From positions 1 through 56,280 of the forward strand of contig CAKZVK010000030.1 of the NCBI GenBank assembly GCA_937921825.1: 56,280 bases of DNA, written 5' to 3'. The stretch's first letter is position 1; the number at the start of each line of letters is the position of its first letter. Below are positions 1 through 8,683 of the stretch, in pieces. Position numbers and translations under genes: made by a program. The stretch comes from an uncultured Saprospiraceae bacterium. Its GTDB lineage: Bacteria > Bacteroidota > Bacteroidia > Chitinophagales > Saprospiraceae. Below the pieces are notes generated by a model, which did not search any database, was not told the DNA's origin, and saw nothing but the letters and a program-made list of their open reading frames with translations.

Positions 1-1
1 T

Positions 2-250
2 CTGGAAGAAGACCGTGTAAGAATTTTTCCTAACCCCACTAGTGAGTGGTTATATATAGAGCATGATGATATAAATTATCTTTCCTATTCCTTATATGAT
101 AGTCAAGGTAGGCTAGCCGTAGAACTCAAAAATCTGGAAGCACATACCAGCTATATGTTAGACGTCAGCACCTTCCATTCTGGACTCTATTATCTGCATA
201 TCATTGATTCTCACAGGAGACGTCAGATAGAGACGATAGTTATAGAATGA
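2..250 (+). CDS. C-terminal fragment of a T9SS-sorted secreted protein
   Basis: Only the last 82 codons lie in the window; the reading frame enters from the left edge and stops at TGA 248-250. The fragment reads VRIFPNPTSEWLYIE near its start and GLYYLHIID near its end, which is the layout of a T9SS type A sorting domain: an FPNP motif, beta strands, then a GxYxL strand. Such domains direct a protein across the outer membrane through the type IX system and are removed at the cell surface. The catalytic part of the protein is outside the window, so its function cannot be given. The gene converges on the mscS-like gene. Confidence 0.8.
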   Translation: MEEDRVRIFPNPTSEWLYIEHDDINYLSYSLYDSQGRLAVELKNLEAHTSYMLDVSTFHSGLYYLHIIDSHRRRQIETIVIE

Positions 251-282
251 GGAGTATAATTTAAGAGCTTAAAGTGAAGTTC

Positions 283-1617
283 TTACTCTTCCTTTATAAT
301 TCTGACCTCTGTCTGAGGGAATGGAATTTCGATACCGTTTTCTCTGAATAAACTGTCTATAGTGAATCGGATATCACTCTTGATGTCTTCTATGACCATC
401 AGATTTCTACTAAAGAAATATAACTTAAAGTCGAGTGAATAACCGCCAAAATCTAGAAACCTAACGAAAGGTGCGGGGTAATCTATGACATAAGGATTTA
501 GTCTTACAGCTTGAAGCAGTAGCTTCTTGACCAGTGCTGTATCACTACCATAGGCGATTCCTATACTGATATCAAAACGGACCTTATCATTATCATGATT
601 CCAGTTTACCACTTGCTCATTGACTAACTTATGATTAGGTACCACTAGTCGAATATTGCCTCGAGTCTCCAAAGTAGAAGCTCTCAAACCTATTTCCTTT
701 ACCCGTCCTATAGTACCGTCTATCTCTAGGACATCTCCTACAGAGACACTTCTTTCGAATAGTATGACGATACCCGACACAAAATCATTGAAAGTCTGCT
801 GTAGTCCTAGCCCTATACCTACCAGTAAGGCTGCAGCACCACCTAGCAGAATATTCATATTAATACCAAAAACATCCAGCGCAAAAATTATGGCGAAGAC
901 ATAGACGACGTATTTTATGAGTTGGTTGATAGCATACTGGGAGCCTACGAGTATTTTATTCTTTGCATAGATACTGTAGAGTAGTATCTGAGTAACAACC
1001 CATATCAATAGACGTGCAAATAGAAAGATCAATACTGCCCGCAAAATATTAGAGACATTGAAACTGACTATCTCCCCTTCTATTTCTCTACTATAAATCG
1101 TAGGATCAAAATTGAAATTCCGCAATGCATAAATGGCAACTAATAAAAAGAAGATATTCCTGACTGTCCTGAAGGCAGAAATTTCTGTATCTGTTACTTC
1201 AGACTTACTGGACTCCTTGGTATCTAGATCTCTTCTTGCATAGTAACCGTGGATAAGAATATTAGTTAGGAACCAATATAAGAATCTTGTAAACTGCAGG
1301 AAAAGGAGTAACCGAACGACGGCACTGATAGAAAACTTGACACCTTGTGCAGATCTATAACTATAATCAAGATTAAAGACGGTCACTATAGCTAAGGCCA
1401 AACAAAGAATCGCAAAACCTCTAACCAAGCCTGCTAATTCTGTCTTCTTTTTAGGGCTAATTTCTGTAGACTCAAAAAGCTGTGGAGAGTAGGTCTTCAG
1501 TATAATTCTATAGAGATAGAAAATGCCTACTACTATAAGAGCTAGCAGAATTATCTGCCCCACAGAAATATTCTGAGCACCAAGGTTAAAGAGCCGATAG
1601 GACAAAATTTCTTTCAT
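283..1617 (-). CDS. MscS-family mechanosensitive ion channel
   Basis: 444-residue inner-membrane protein. The N-terminal half has about four or five hydrophobic helices separated by charged loops. From about residue 240 comes the MscS core: a glycine/alanine-rich pore helix containing LLGGAAALLVGIGLGLQQ, then NDFVSGIVILFERSVSVGD and the beta domain with VPNHKLVNEQVVNW. The family opens under membrane tension to release solutes during hypo-osmotic shock. It is longer than E. coli MscS (286 aa) because of extra N-terminal helices, as in many Bacteroidota homologues. The start at 1617 gives a plausible cytoplasmic leader before the first helix. It lies 37 bases beyond the end of rsmG on the same strand and may be cotranscribed with it. 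Family assignment is secure; gating and ion selectivity are not visible. Confidence 0.92.
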   Translation of the reverse strand: MKEILSYRLFNLGAQNISVGQIILLALIVVGIFYLYRIILKTYSPQLFESTEISPKKKTELAGLVRGFAILCLALAIVTVFNLDYSYRSAQGVKFSISAVVRLLLFLQFTRFLYWFLTNILIHGYYARRDLDTKESSKSEVTDTEISAFRTVRNIFFLLVAIYALRNFNFDPTIYSREIEGEIVSFNVSNILRAVLIFLFARLLIWVVTQILLYSIYAKNKILVGSQYAINQLIKYVVYVFAIIFALDVFGINMNILLGGAAALLVGIGLGLQQTFNDFVSGIVILFERSVSVGDVLEIDGTIGRVKEIGLRASTLETRGNIRLVVPNHKLVNEQVVNWNHDNDKVRFDISIGIAYGSDTALVKKLLLQAVRLNPYVIDYPAPFVRFLDFGGYSLDFKLYFFSRNLMVIEDIKSDIRFTIDSLFRENGIEIPFPQTEVRIIKEE

Positions 1618-1654
1618 AGACTATAAAGTTAACAATCTATCTCTGCTGGTGGAA

Positions 1655-2293
1655 TTACTTCTGGAGATACAAGAGATGCTTTTCTGCATAATACTCTTCA
1701 TCAAAATAACTCTGGATAGAGGTCTCTTCTACTTTATGTCTTGGTGTCACTTCAGCTATCTCCTCCTGGAGGTTGCCGCCCTTGAGTGCTAGCAGACCAT
1801 TAGGTATGGCATTCTTATCCTTGGACGCAATGAGATGAAAAGTGAGAGGGATGAGTTTAGACAGTCTGGTTACGGCTCTGGCCAAGACAAAATCATATTG
1901 TCCCTTGAGCTCTTCTGACCGCTGATGGATGGCCGTCACATTTTGTAGACCGAGGGCTTCTTTGACTTCATTGACGACAGTAATTTTTTTGGCCCGACCA
2001 TCTATCAGGACAAAGTCCGTCTCAGGAAATATGATCGCTAGAGGGATACCTGGAAAGCCTCCACCCGTACCCACATCTATAACTCTGGTCTCTGGCTTAA
2101 ACTTAATATACTTAGCGATGCTCAAACTATGTAAGACATGATGCAGGTAGATACTCTCTATGTCCTTTCTAGAGATAACATTGATTTTCTGATTTAGCTC
2201 TTTATAGAGTGGACCCAATTGCTCAAAGCGGTGCTGCTGCTCAGGGTCTAAGTCAGGGAAATACTTTGTGATGATCGTACTATCTATTACCAT
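1655..2293 (-). CDS. rsmG: 16S rRNA (guanine-N7) methyltransferase RsmG
   Basis: 212 residues, the usual length for RsmG/GidB. The SAM-binding motif VIDVGTGGGFPGIPLAI is at about residues 90-106, followed by DFVLIDGRAKKI and, further on, DFVLARAV, all typical of the family. The enzyme methylates N7 of G527 in 16S rRNA, in the 530 loop of the small subunit; loss gives low-level streptomycin resistance in several bacteria. The start codon overlaps the end of the upstream glycosyltransferase gene by 7 bases, so the two are probably translated from one transcript. The gene is often near oriC in other bacteria, but no dnaA or origin is visible here. Confidence 0.95.
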   Translation of the reverse strand: MVIDSTIITKYFPDLDPEQQHRFEQLGPLYKELNQKINVISRKDIESIYLHHVLHSLSIAKYIKFKPETRVIDVGTGGGFPGIPLAIIFPETDFVLIDGRAKKITVVNEVKEALGLQNVTAIHQRSEELKGQYDFVLARAVTRLSKLIPLTFHLIASKDKNAIPNGLLALKGGNLQEEIAEVTPRHKVEETSIQSYFDEEYYAEKHLLYLQK

Positions 2294-3366
2294 GCATTTT
2301 TCTGTGGAAAAAGAACTGCTAAACTAAAGAAGATATAATAAGGCACTTGCAAAAAGTCCAGTAAGATGAAATCCATAAAACTGAATTCTGCCTGAAGTAG
2401 CTTTCTTAGCTTCTGTAAGGGTGCCGAGATCAGAAGCAATCTCAATAAATAAAATCCTAAAGCGAACAAGTAAGCCCCTTTGAAAACCATCAAGGCTAGT
2501 AAGCCGAAAAACAAAATCTGACTCAGACTATATGTGCCTAACAACAGCTTATGCTTCAGCTTATATAAGCCTCCTGTACTATAATGCCTCCTTTTCTGTC
2601 TGAGATAGGACTTTAATGTCTCAGGAGCCTCAGTGAGTACAAAGCTATCAGGGTCTATGTTGACCGCTGTATTATCTGCTGTCGCTATCTGCATTATGGT
2701 CAGGTCATCATCTCCAGAGCTATAGTCTTGATACTTGCTGATGGTATCTTCTTGGAGTAAGGTCTTATCGTAGAGTAGATTTCTACCTACTCCCATATAA
2801 GGCTGCCCTCGCTCTGCATAAGAGAGGTATTGGATAGCAGTCAGCCAGGTCTCAAAGTGGGCCCACTTAGTTAAAAAGCTACCAGTTGTCCGCTGGGGAC
2901 TATATCCGAGCACTATCTTAATATGAGGATTATTCATACTATTTATCATGCTGGTAATCCATCTGTTAGTAAGGGGCTTACAATCAGCATCGGATAGCAA
3001 GACCAAATTGTGCTTAGAAACGGCCATTGCCTCCTTCAGAGCTTGTTTTTTGCCATCCTTATTTTGATTAACTTTGTACAGTCTTACAGACGTTTTTTCA
3101 TTATCTATTTTTTTTACAAAGTCTGAAGTACCATCTGTAGAGAAGTCATCTGCTATGATGATTTCATGGTTTTCGTGTGATTGTGTAGTAAAATAAGGTA
3201 AGTTCTTCCTCAGATTGGCAATTTCATCCTTTGTACAAACGATTAAACTGATTGATTTTTTGGTTTGATTACTGGTTTCTGACTCAGATGGCTGAGACAG
3301 GGCACTGAAGAAATAGTACCAATAGAAGAGCTGAATAGCCAAGATGATGGATATGAAGACTGTCAT
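2287..3366 (-). CDS. family 2 glycosyltransferase, membrane-anchored
   Basis: One N-terminal hydrophobic helix is followed by a GT-A fold: LIVCTKDEIANLRKNL, then IIIADDFSTDGT (nucleotide-sugar binding) and LLSDADCKPL carrying the metal-binding acidic motif. A QxxRRxxYS-type motif (QKRRHYSTG) sits before the C-terminal membrane helices. The protein transfers a sugar from a nucleotide donor to an unknown acceptor, probably at the cytoplasmic face of the inner membrane for an envelope glycan or lipid. I place the start at ATG 3366 (359 aa) because it begins directly at the hydrophobic helix. An in-frame ATG at 3429 would add 21 polar residues that do not look like family sequence. It overlaps rsmG by 7 bases. 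Confidence 0.85.
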   Translation of the reverse strand: MTVFISIILAIQLFYWYYFFSALSQPSESETSNQTKKSISLIVCTKDEIANLRKNLPYFTTQSHENHEIIIADDFSTDGTSDFVKKIDNEKTSVRLYKVNQNKDGKKQALKEAMAVSKHNLVLLSDADCKPLTNRWITSMINSMNNPHIKIVLGYSPQRTTGSFLTKWAHFETWLTAIQYLSYAERGQPYMGVGRNLLYDKTLLQEDTISKYQDYSSGDDDLTIMQIATADNTAVNIDPDSFVLTEAPETLKSYLRQKRRHYSTGGLYKLKHKLLLGTYSLSQILFFGLLALMVFKGAYLFALGFYLLRLLLISAPLQKLRKLLQAEFSFMDFILLDFLQVPYYIFFSLAVLFPQKNAW

Positions 3367-3572
3367 CTGATTTACAATTCTGCTTTTATTGGTTCGATTC
3401 GCTAATATAATTGCATTATTCAGCGTCATGTCATTCCCTCATGAGTTATAACTCGTAAATAACCAAATCCTCAAGTTCATATTTCATTGCACCTCTTTAT
3501 GGTCAATTATAATAATTAATTGATCTAATGTGCTATAAACTAAAGAATTACGTATTAGATATTAATTTAATA

Positions 3573-3580
3573 TATCTTTG
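3573..3580 (+). promoter_or_regulatory. Bacteroidota -7 promoter element of the PorU2-like gene
   Basis: TATCTTTG matches the Bacteroidota sigma-70 -7 consensus TAnnTTTG exactly. It lies 19 bases before ATG 3600, implying a short leader of roughly a dozen bases. This supports the start at 3600 over an in-frame ATG at 3528, which would lie upstream of the promoter. No clear -33 TTTG is seen at the expected distance. Confidence 0.6.
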
Positions 3581-3599
3581 CGAGCTAAAGTGCCTAAAA

Positions 3600-6500
3600 A
3601 TGAGAAATTACAGCTTTATTGTTCTCTTTTTGCTTGGATGCTTCTCTGCATCATCACAAATGGAAAAAAATGGTCAGATCCTCTACGGAAATGAGTGGAT
3701 TGACTACAGTAAGACCTATATCAAAATCAATGTAGACGAAGATGGTCTCTACTTTATCTCTTATAATAACCTACTACAAAATGGGTTTTCTGCTTCACAA
3801 CTAGTAGGGTCAGACTTACAGCTCTTTGCTGAAGGGGAAGAAATGCCATTATACGTTACCAACAATGGTAATTGGAGTACTTCTGACTATCTCATCTTCT
3901 ACGGAGAGAGAAATCAAGGAACTCTAGATCAATTTCTCTTTGAGGATCCTGAAAACGAACAGATCAATCCTAAGGTAAGTATGTTCTCTACTGAGAAGTC
4001 ATATTACCTGACGCTTAGCCCTTCTACCACTAATCTTAGATACGAACCACAATCTAATGATGTGGCAGGGACTAGCTTGGTGAAAGAAGAATTCTTTATG
4101 GAACAGTTACAGTCTGTATTCTCTGAAGATGTATGGGATCCAGGAGCACCGACAGATAGAGACTTACAATTCTCACACTTCATCGCTATGGATGGTTTTG
4201 CCTCTAGAATGACCAGTGATCATCAGCTAGAAGTAGAGATCGAAGATTACTATCAGAATGGACCAGAACCTGAGATGGAACTCAGAATCGGTTCTAACAA
4301 CTCTAGTCACTTCTTAGGTCTAGAATTCAATAACAATCAGATACTTAATGATGTCTTCGAAGGCAGTAAAGTGAAGCAGTATGATTTTGAATTTGCTTCT
4401 GCTAATCTTAGAGAAGGGACTAATTATGTAAGACTAAGAGGATTAAGTACTGCTGATAATGTCAGTATCTCTTGTCTCAATGTTATCTACCCTAAAACCT
4501 TCGATGCGAAGAATAGTGGTCTTTACGAATTCTACAGTGGCCAAGACAACTTTGACGAGTATGTGGAGGTGCCTAACTTTTCTGCAACAAATAGAAACTT
4601 TGTATTTGACCTAGATAATCAGTTTGTCATCACACCACAAATAGATGGCAATACGGCTAAAGTAATTATCCCTGGTGGAGCGGTAGAAGGAGCAAAAATC
4701 ATCTTATCCAATGATGCAGAATTCTTGACGCCTTTAAGTATGGAGTCAGCGAAATTTACAAATTATGATGATCTAAATCCTGAATATCTAATCATTACTA
4801 GTAGACTTCTAAATAAAGAAGAAAACGGCAGAAATGTAATAGAGGAATATGCTGACTTTAGATCTTCTGAATTAGGTGGCAATTATAGAACTGCAATCGT
4901 CGACGTTGAAGATCTTTACAATCAATTTGGCTATGGTGTAGATAAGCATTCGATAGCTATCAGAAACTTTGGCGCTTACGTTAGAGATAAATGGCCAGAT
5001 TTTGAAATGGTTTTCCTTATGGGTAAAGCACTTTCATTCGCCAATAACTTCAAGAATACGATAGCAAAAAGTATCGTCCCTACTTATGGAAGACCAGGAT
5101 CTGACAACCTTCTATTTTCAGATAACGGTAAGGCCTATCCTTACATAGGTGTGGGAAGGCTAGCCGCTCAGTCACAGCAGGACCTCATTGCCTATATAGA
5201 GAAGGCTGAGATAAATGCGGCACTCTCTGATGTAGCCAACCTTACTATCGACCAAAGATTATGGCTTAAGAATATTCTACACCTCAGTGGTGGAGATCCT
5301 AAAATTCAACAAGAGATCTTTGATACTCTGAATGTCATGAAGAACATCATCGAAAACAACAAGTATGCTGGATCTGTGATGACCTTCCAAAAAAATACTT
5401 CTGACCCTGTGACGACGGCACTTACGGATCAGATACTCAAAAAAATAAATGATGGTATCTCTATATTGACTTTCTTTGGGCACTCTTCAGCGGGTACTTT
5501 TGATTTTAGTATAGAGGATCCTTCTAAGTATATGAATTTTGGTAAGCACCCCGTAGTACTTTCTATGGGATGTCACTCTGGAGATATTCATGAATCTATC
5601 TACTCACTAAGTGAAAGCTTCTTGCTTACACCAGAACTCGGTGCTATAGGCTTCATAGCTTCTGCAGGAAATGCATATCCAGAACCCCTTTCGGATCTAG
5701 GTATCGGATTTTATTCTGAGATAGGTTCTGATCATTATGGACTACCTATCTCATTAGCGATAAGAGAAGTTCTAAAAGATCAGTACAGGAAGCTAGAGCT
5801 AGACTACCAGTCTAACACTGGATCGCTTAGTTTCAATAATAAGTATGCAAGTATGGTCTCACTGATAGAACAGAACACCTTTCATGGTGATCCTGCTATT
5901 ACCTTCTTTACAGCTGATGCCCCTGACTTCGTCGTAGACTTTTCATCCATCCAGACGATGGACGTCGTAGGTACTTCAGATGAAGAGATAGAGTTATGCT
6001 TTGACTTATTGAATCTGGGTTCAGGTCTAGATGCAGATAGCCTCAATAACTATATCCTTCATAGTTATGGAAGTGGTCAGACAGACACCATCTTCTTCAA
6101 AAGTGTCGCCTCAAAAAACAGAGAAAAAACGACTGTCAAGATTAAAAATCCTGGCAAAGCAGCACTAGGTAAAAACAGTATAAACATTGTCCTCGATTAC
6201 GATAATGCAATCGCTGAAGAACCAAATCCAATAGCGGAGGAGAACAATGACCTCAACAAAGCTTGGTCTATTACTGAAGGATTTTGCTTCTTTATTTTTG
6301 ATAATAGTGCACAACCGATCTTCCCTAGAGACTTTGGTATCCTAGGACAGCAAGATCTGACACTAAAAGCTTCTGCACCTAATGCCTTAGCTAAGCAAGC
6401 ATACTATGAAGTACAAATAGATACTACTGAGGAGTTTGATAGTCCTCTTCTCATATCAGAAGAAGTCCTTTCATATCCTTCACTCATAGAATGGCAGCCA

Positions 6501-8669
6501 GCTATTAACTACGAACAAGAGACTGTGTACTACTGGAGAATAAAGCCTAAAGGCGAAGACCAAGCTATATGGAGTACCAGTTCATTTGTGTATCTCGCAG
6601 ATGTGCCAGGTGGCTGGAATCAAAGTCACTTCTATCAGTGGACTAAAGACAATACGACTAATGCGTTCATAGATAGCACGTCTAGAAATCTGACTTATGT
6701 AGAAAACGTCAATGATATCAGATTATCTACCGGTGTCTACCCTAACTCTAGAATTACGATTACTCACCAGGACAACATTAATAAATTCATCCAGTTTGCA
6801 GATGAGATCGTTTCTGGAGTTTATCTGACGAGCTTCGATGGAGACACGGGAATTCCTATGTACAATGACCCTACTTTCGGAGGTGAATTTGGTAGTTTCT
6901 TCGGAGGATCTAGAAACTGGGTAGGAGATGAATATTTCTGCTTTCCATTCAAGTCGGAGACAAAAGAAGAAAGAGAAAACATAATCAACTTTATAGAAAA
7001 TGAAGTTCCAGAAGGCAACTATATAGCCCTCTTTACTATACAGAGAAGTGATATCGGAAATCTTGGTTACTACCCTGAGAGATGGGAAGGAGATTCTGCT
7101 GGTGGCGGACAAGACCTCATGTCTGTCTTAGAAAAGTACGGTGCTAAAGATGTAAGAGCACTGGCTACTAACGAGTTACCATACTTCTTTATCTTCAAGA
7201 AAAACGACGACTCATTTACACCTATAGAAAGAACAGCCCTCAACCTATCTGATGAGATAGAAATAGATCTGAAGATTAATGCTAAGTGGTTTGAAGGAGA
7301 GATAAGATCTACGACTATAGGACCAGCGAGTGCTTGGGATAAGCTCATCTGGAATATAGACGAGATAGACCTTCAAGAAGATAGCTACAGATTAGATGTA
7401 ATCGGTTGTGATAAAGATGGTAACGAAACATTAATCTATGAAAATGTAGATGAGTTTGACTTTGACCTTTCTGAGATACCTGCGAATGTATTTCCTGAGC
7501 TGAAGCTGAATTTATATACCAGCGATGAGACTTCTAGGACGTCGGCGCAGATGGAACACTGGAGAGTACTCTATACAGAACTACCAGAAGCCGTATTGAA
7601 TACGGGAGAAAAGTTTGTCTTTAATTCAGATACTATCTCTGGTGGAGAAAATTTTGTCTTCAGTACTGTAGCGACGAATATTACAAATGCTGACATGGAT
7701 TCACTCCTTGTAGAATATGCAATCACTGATGGATCTAATACAGTGCATACCATGTCTAAGAGGTTAGCGCCACTGAAAGCTTTCGAAACTATAGATTTAG
7801 ATTTCGAAACACCAACTACAGCTTATATAGGTGTCAATGAATTCAGAGTAGAAATAAATCCTAATGCAGAGCAGTTAGAGCAATTCTACTTTAACAATAT
7901 AGGACTAAGAACCTTCAGCGTACTTGGAGATGCTGGTAATCCACTTCTAGATGTCACCTTTGATGGGGTAAGAATTTTAGATAGGGATATTATATCTCCT
8001 ACGCCTTCTATTGTGGTGACACTTAAGGATGATAATTCCTCTAATCCTATTACAGATATTTCGAGCTTTGAACTTGGACTTAAAGTATTACCTGATGGAC
8101 AAGAAGAAACGATTCCGCTAGATAGCGAGAATATTATTTTCTATCCTGCGGATTCTACTAATAACTACTGTGCGAGTATAGAGTATACTCCAGAATTTGA
8201 GTCAGGAGAATACATTTTCTTTGCACAAGGTAGAGACGCTTCTGGAAATCTTTCGGGAGATCAATCTTTTGCTGTAGAGTTTGAAGTAGTATTAGAATCT
8301 CAGATATCTAACGTACTTAACTACCCTAATCCATTCTCTACGAGTACTGAATTCATATTCACACTTACAGGAAGAGAGGTGCCAGAAGAAATGAGCATAC
8401 AGATCTATTCCATGTCTGGAAAAGTGGTAAAAGAAATCACTAAAGAAGAATTAGGTCTCGTAAAAATAGGACTGAACAGAACGAAGTACAAGTGGAATGG
8501 TACTGATGACTTCGGTAATAAGCTGGCTAATGGTGTCTACTTCTATAGAATCCTTACTTCTGAGGTAGATGGAGAGGAATTAGGCCAATATTATGATAGT
8601 CAAGGAAAACAAGCGAGCACAGATAAGTATTTCAAAAAAGGATTTGGTAAATTGGTGATCATGAGATAA
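3600..8669 (+). CDS. C25-family (gingipain-like) peptidase, PorU2-type T9SS sortase
   Basis: 1689 residues from ATG 3600, starting with signal peptide MRNYSFIVLFLLGCFSASSQ. The caspase-like C25 domain shows its catalytic dyad: His628 in ILTFFGHSSAGTF and Cys658 in VLSMGCHSGD. Upstream is a long beta-rich region; downstream come Ig-like and CARDB-like domains and finally YPNPFSTSTEF with NGVYFYRIL, a FlgD/T9SS-CTD-like end. PorU cleaves C-terminal sorting domains from T9SS cargo at the cell surface and attaches the cargo to anionic LPS. Classical PorU is about 1150-1300 aa and is usually next to porV. This longer form without porV fits the group annotated PorU2. The in-frame ATG at 3528 precedes the promoter and is rejected. 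Alternative: a secreted C25 protease that is itself cargo. Confidence 0.82.
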   Translation: MRNYSFIVLFLLGCFSASSQMEKNGQILYGNEWIDYSKTYIKINVDEDGLYFISYNNLLQNGFSASQLVGSDLQLFAEGEEMPLYVTNNGNWSTSDYLIFYGERNQGTLDQFLFEDPENEQINPKVSMFSTEKSYYLTLSPSTTNLRYEPQSNDVAGTSLVKEEFFMEQLQSVFSEDVWDPGAPTDRDLQFSHFIAMDGFASRMTSDHQLEVEIEDYYQNGPEPEMELRIGSNNSSHFLGLEFNNNQILNDVFEGSKVKQYDFEFASANLREGTNYVRLRGLSTADNVSISCLNVIYPKTFDAKNSGLYEFYSGQDNFDEYVEVPNFSATNRNFVFDLDNQFVITPQIDGNTAKVIIPGGAVEGAKIILSNDAEFLTPLSMESAKFTNYDDLNPEYLIITSRLLNKEENGRNVIEEYADFRSSELGGNYRTAIVDVEDLYNQFGYGVDKHSIAIRNFGAYVRDKWPDFEMVFLMGKALSFANNFKNTIAKSIVPTYGRPGSDNLLFSDNGKAYPYIGVGRLAAQSQQDLIAYIEKAEINAALSDVANLTIDQRLWLKNILHLSGGDPKIQQEIFDTLNVMKNIIENNKYAGSVMTFQKNTSDPVTTALTDQILKKINDGISILTFFGHSSAGTFDFSIEDPSKYMNFGKHPVVLSMGCHSGDIHESIYSLSESFLLTPELGAIGFIASAGNAYPEPLSDLGIGFYSEIGSDHYGLPISLAIREVLKDQYRKLELDYQSNTGSLSFNNKYASMVSLIEQNTFHGDPAITFFTADAPDFVVDFSSIQTMDVVGTSDEEIELCFDLLNLGSGLDADSLNNYILHSYGSGQTDTIFFKSVASKNREKTTVKIKNPGKAALGKNSINIVLDYDNAIAEEPNPIAEENNDLNKAWSITEGFCFFIFDNSAQPIFPRDFGILGQQDLTLKASAPNALAKQAYYEVQIDTTEEFDSPLLISEEVLSYPSLIEWQPAINYEQETVYYWRIKPKGEDQAIWSTSSFVYLADVPGGWNQSHFYQWTKDNTTNAFIDSTSRNLTYVENVNDIRLSTGVYPNSRITITHQDNINKFIQFADEIVSGVYLTSFDGDTGIPMYNDPTFGGEFGSFFGGSRNWVGDEYFCFPFKSETKEERENIINFIENEVPEGNYIALFTIQRSDIGNLGYYPERWEGDSAGGGQDLMSVLEKYGAKDVRALATNELPYFFIFKKNDDSFTPIERTALNLSDEIEIDLKINAKWFEGEIRSTTIGPASAWDKLIWNIDEIDLQEDSYRLDVIGCDKDGNETLIYENVDEFDFDLSEIPANVFPELKLNLYTSDETSRTSAQMEHWRVLYTELPEAVLNTGEKFVFNSDTISGGENFVFSTVATNITNADMDSLLVEYAITDGSNTVHTMSKRLAPLKAFETIDLDFETPTTAYIGVNEFRVEINPNAEQLEQFYFNNIGLRTFSVLGDAGNPLLDVTFDGVRILDRDIISPTPSIVVTLKDDNSSNPITDISSFELGLKVLPDGQEETIPLDSENIIFYPADSTNNYCASIEYTPEFESGEYIFFAQGRDASGNLSGDQSFAVEFEVVLESQISNVLNYPNPFSTSTEFIFTLTGREVPEEMSIQIYSMSGKVVKEITKEELGLVKIGLNRTKYKWNGTDDFGNKLANGVYFYRILTSEVDGEELGQYYDSQGKQASTDKYFKKGFGKLVIMR

Positions 8670-8683
8670 TCGCCAATTACTGG

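Noticed and set aside
6723-7112. 129-codon minus-strand open frame within the PorU2-like gene
   Set aside because: Antisense of an intact secreted protein; no start context or domain.
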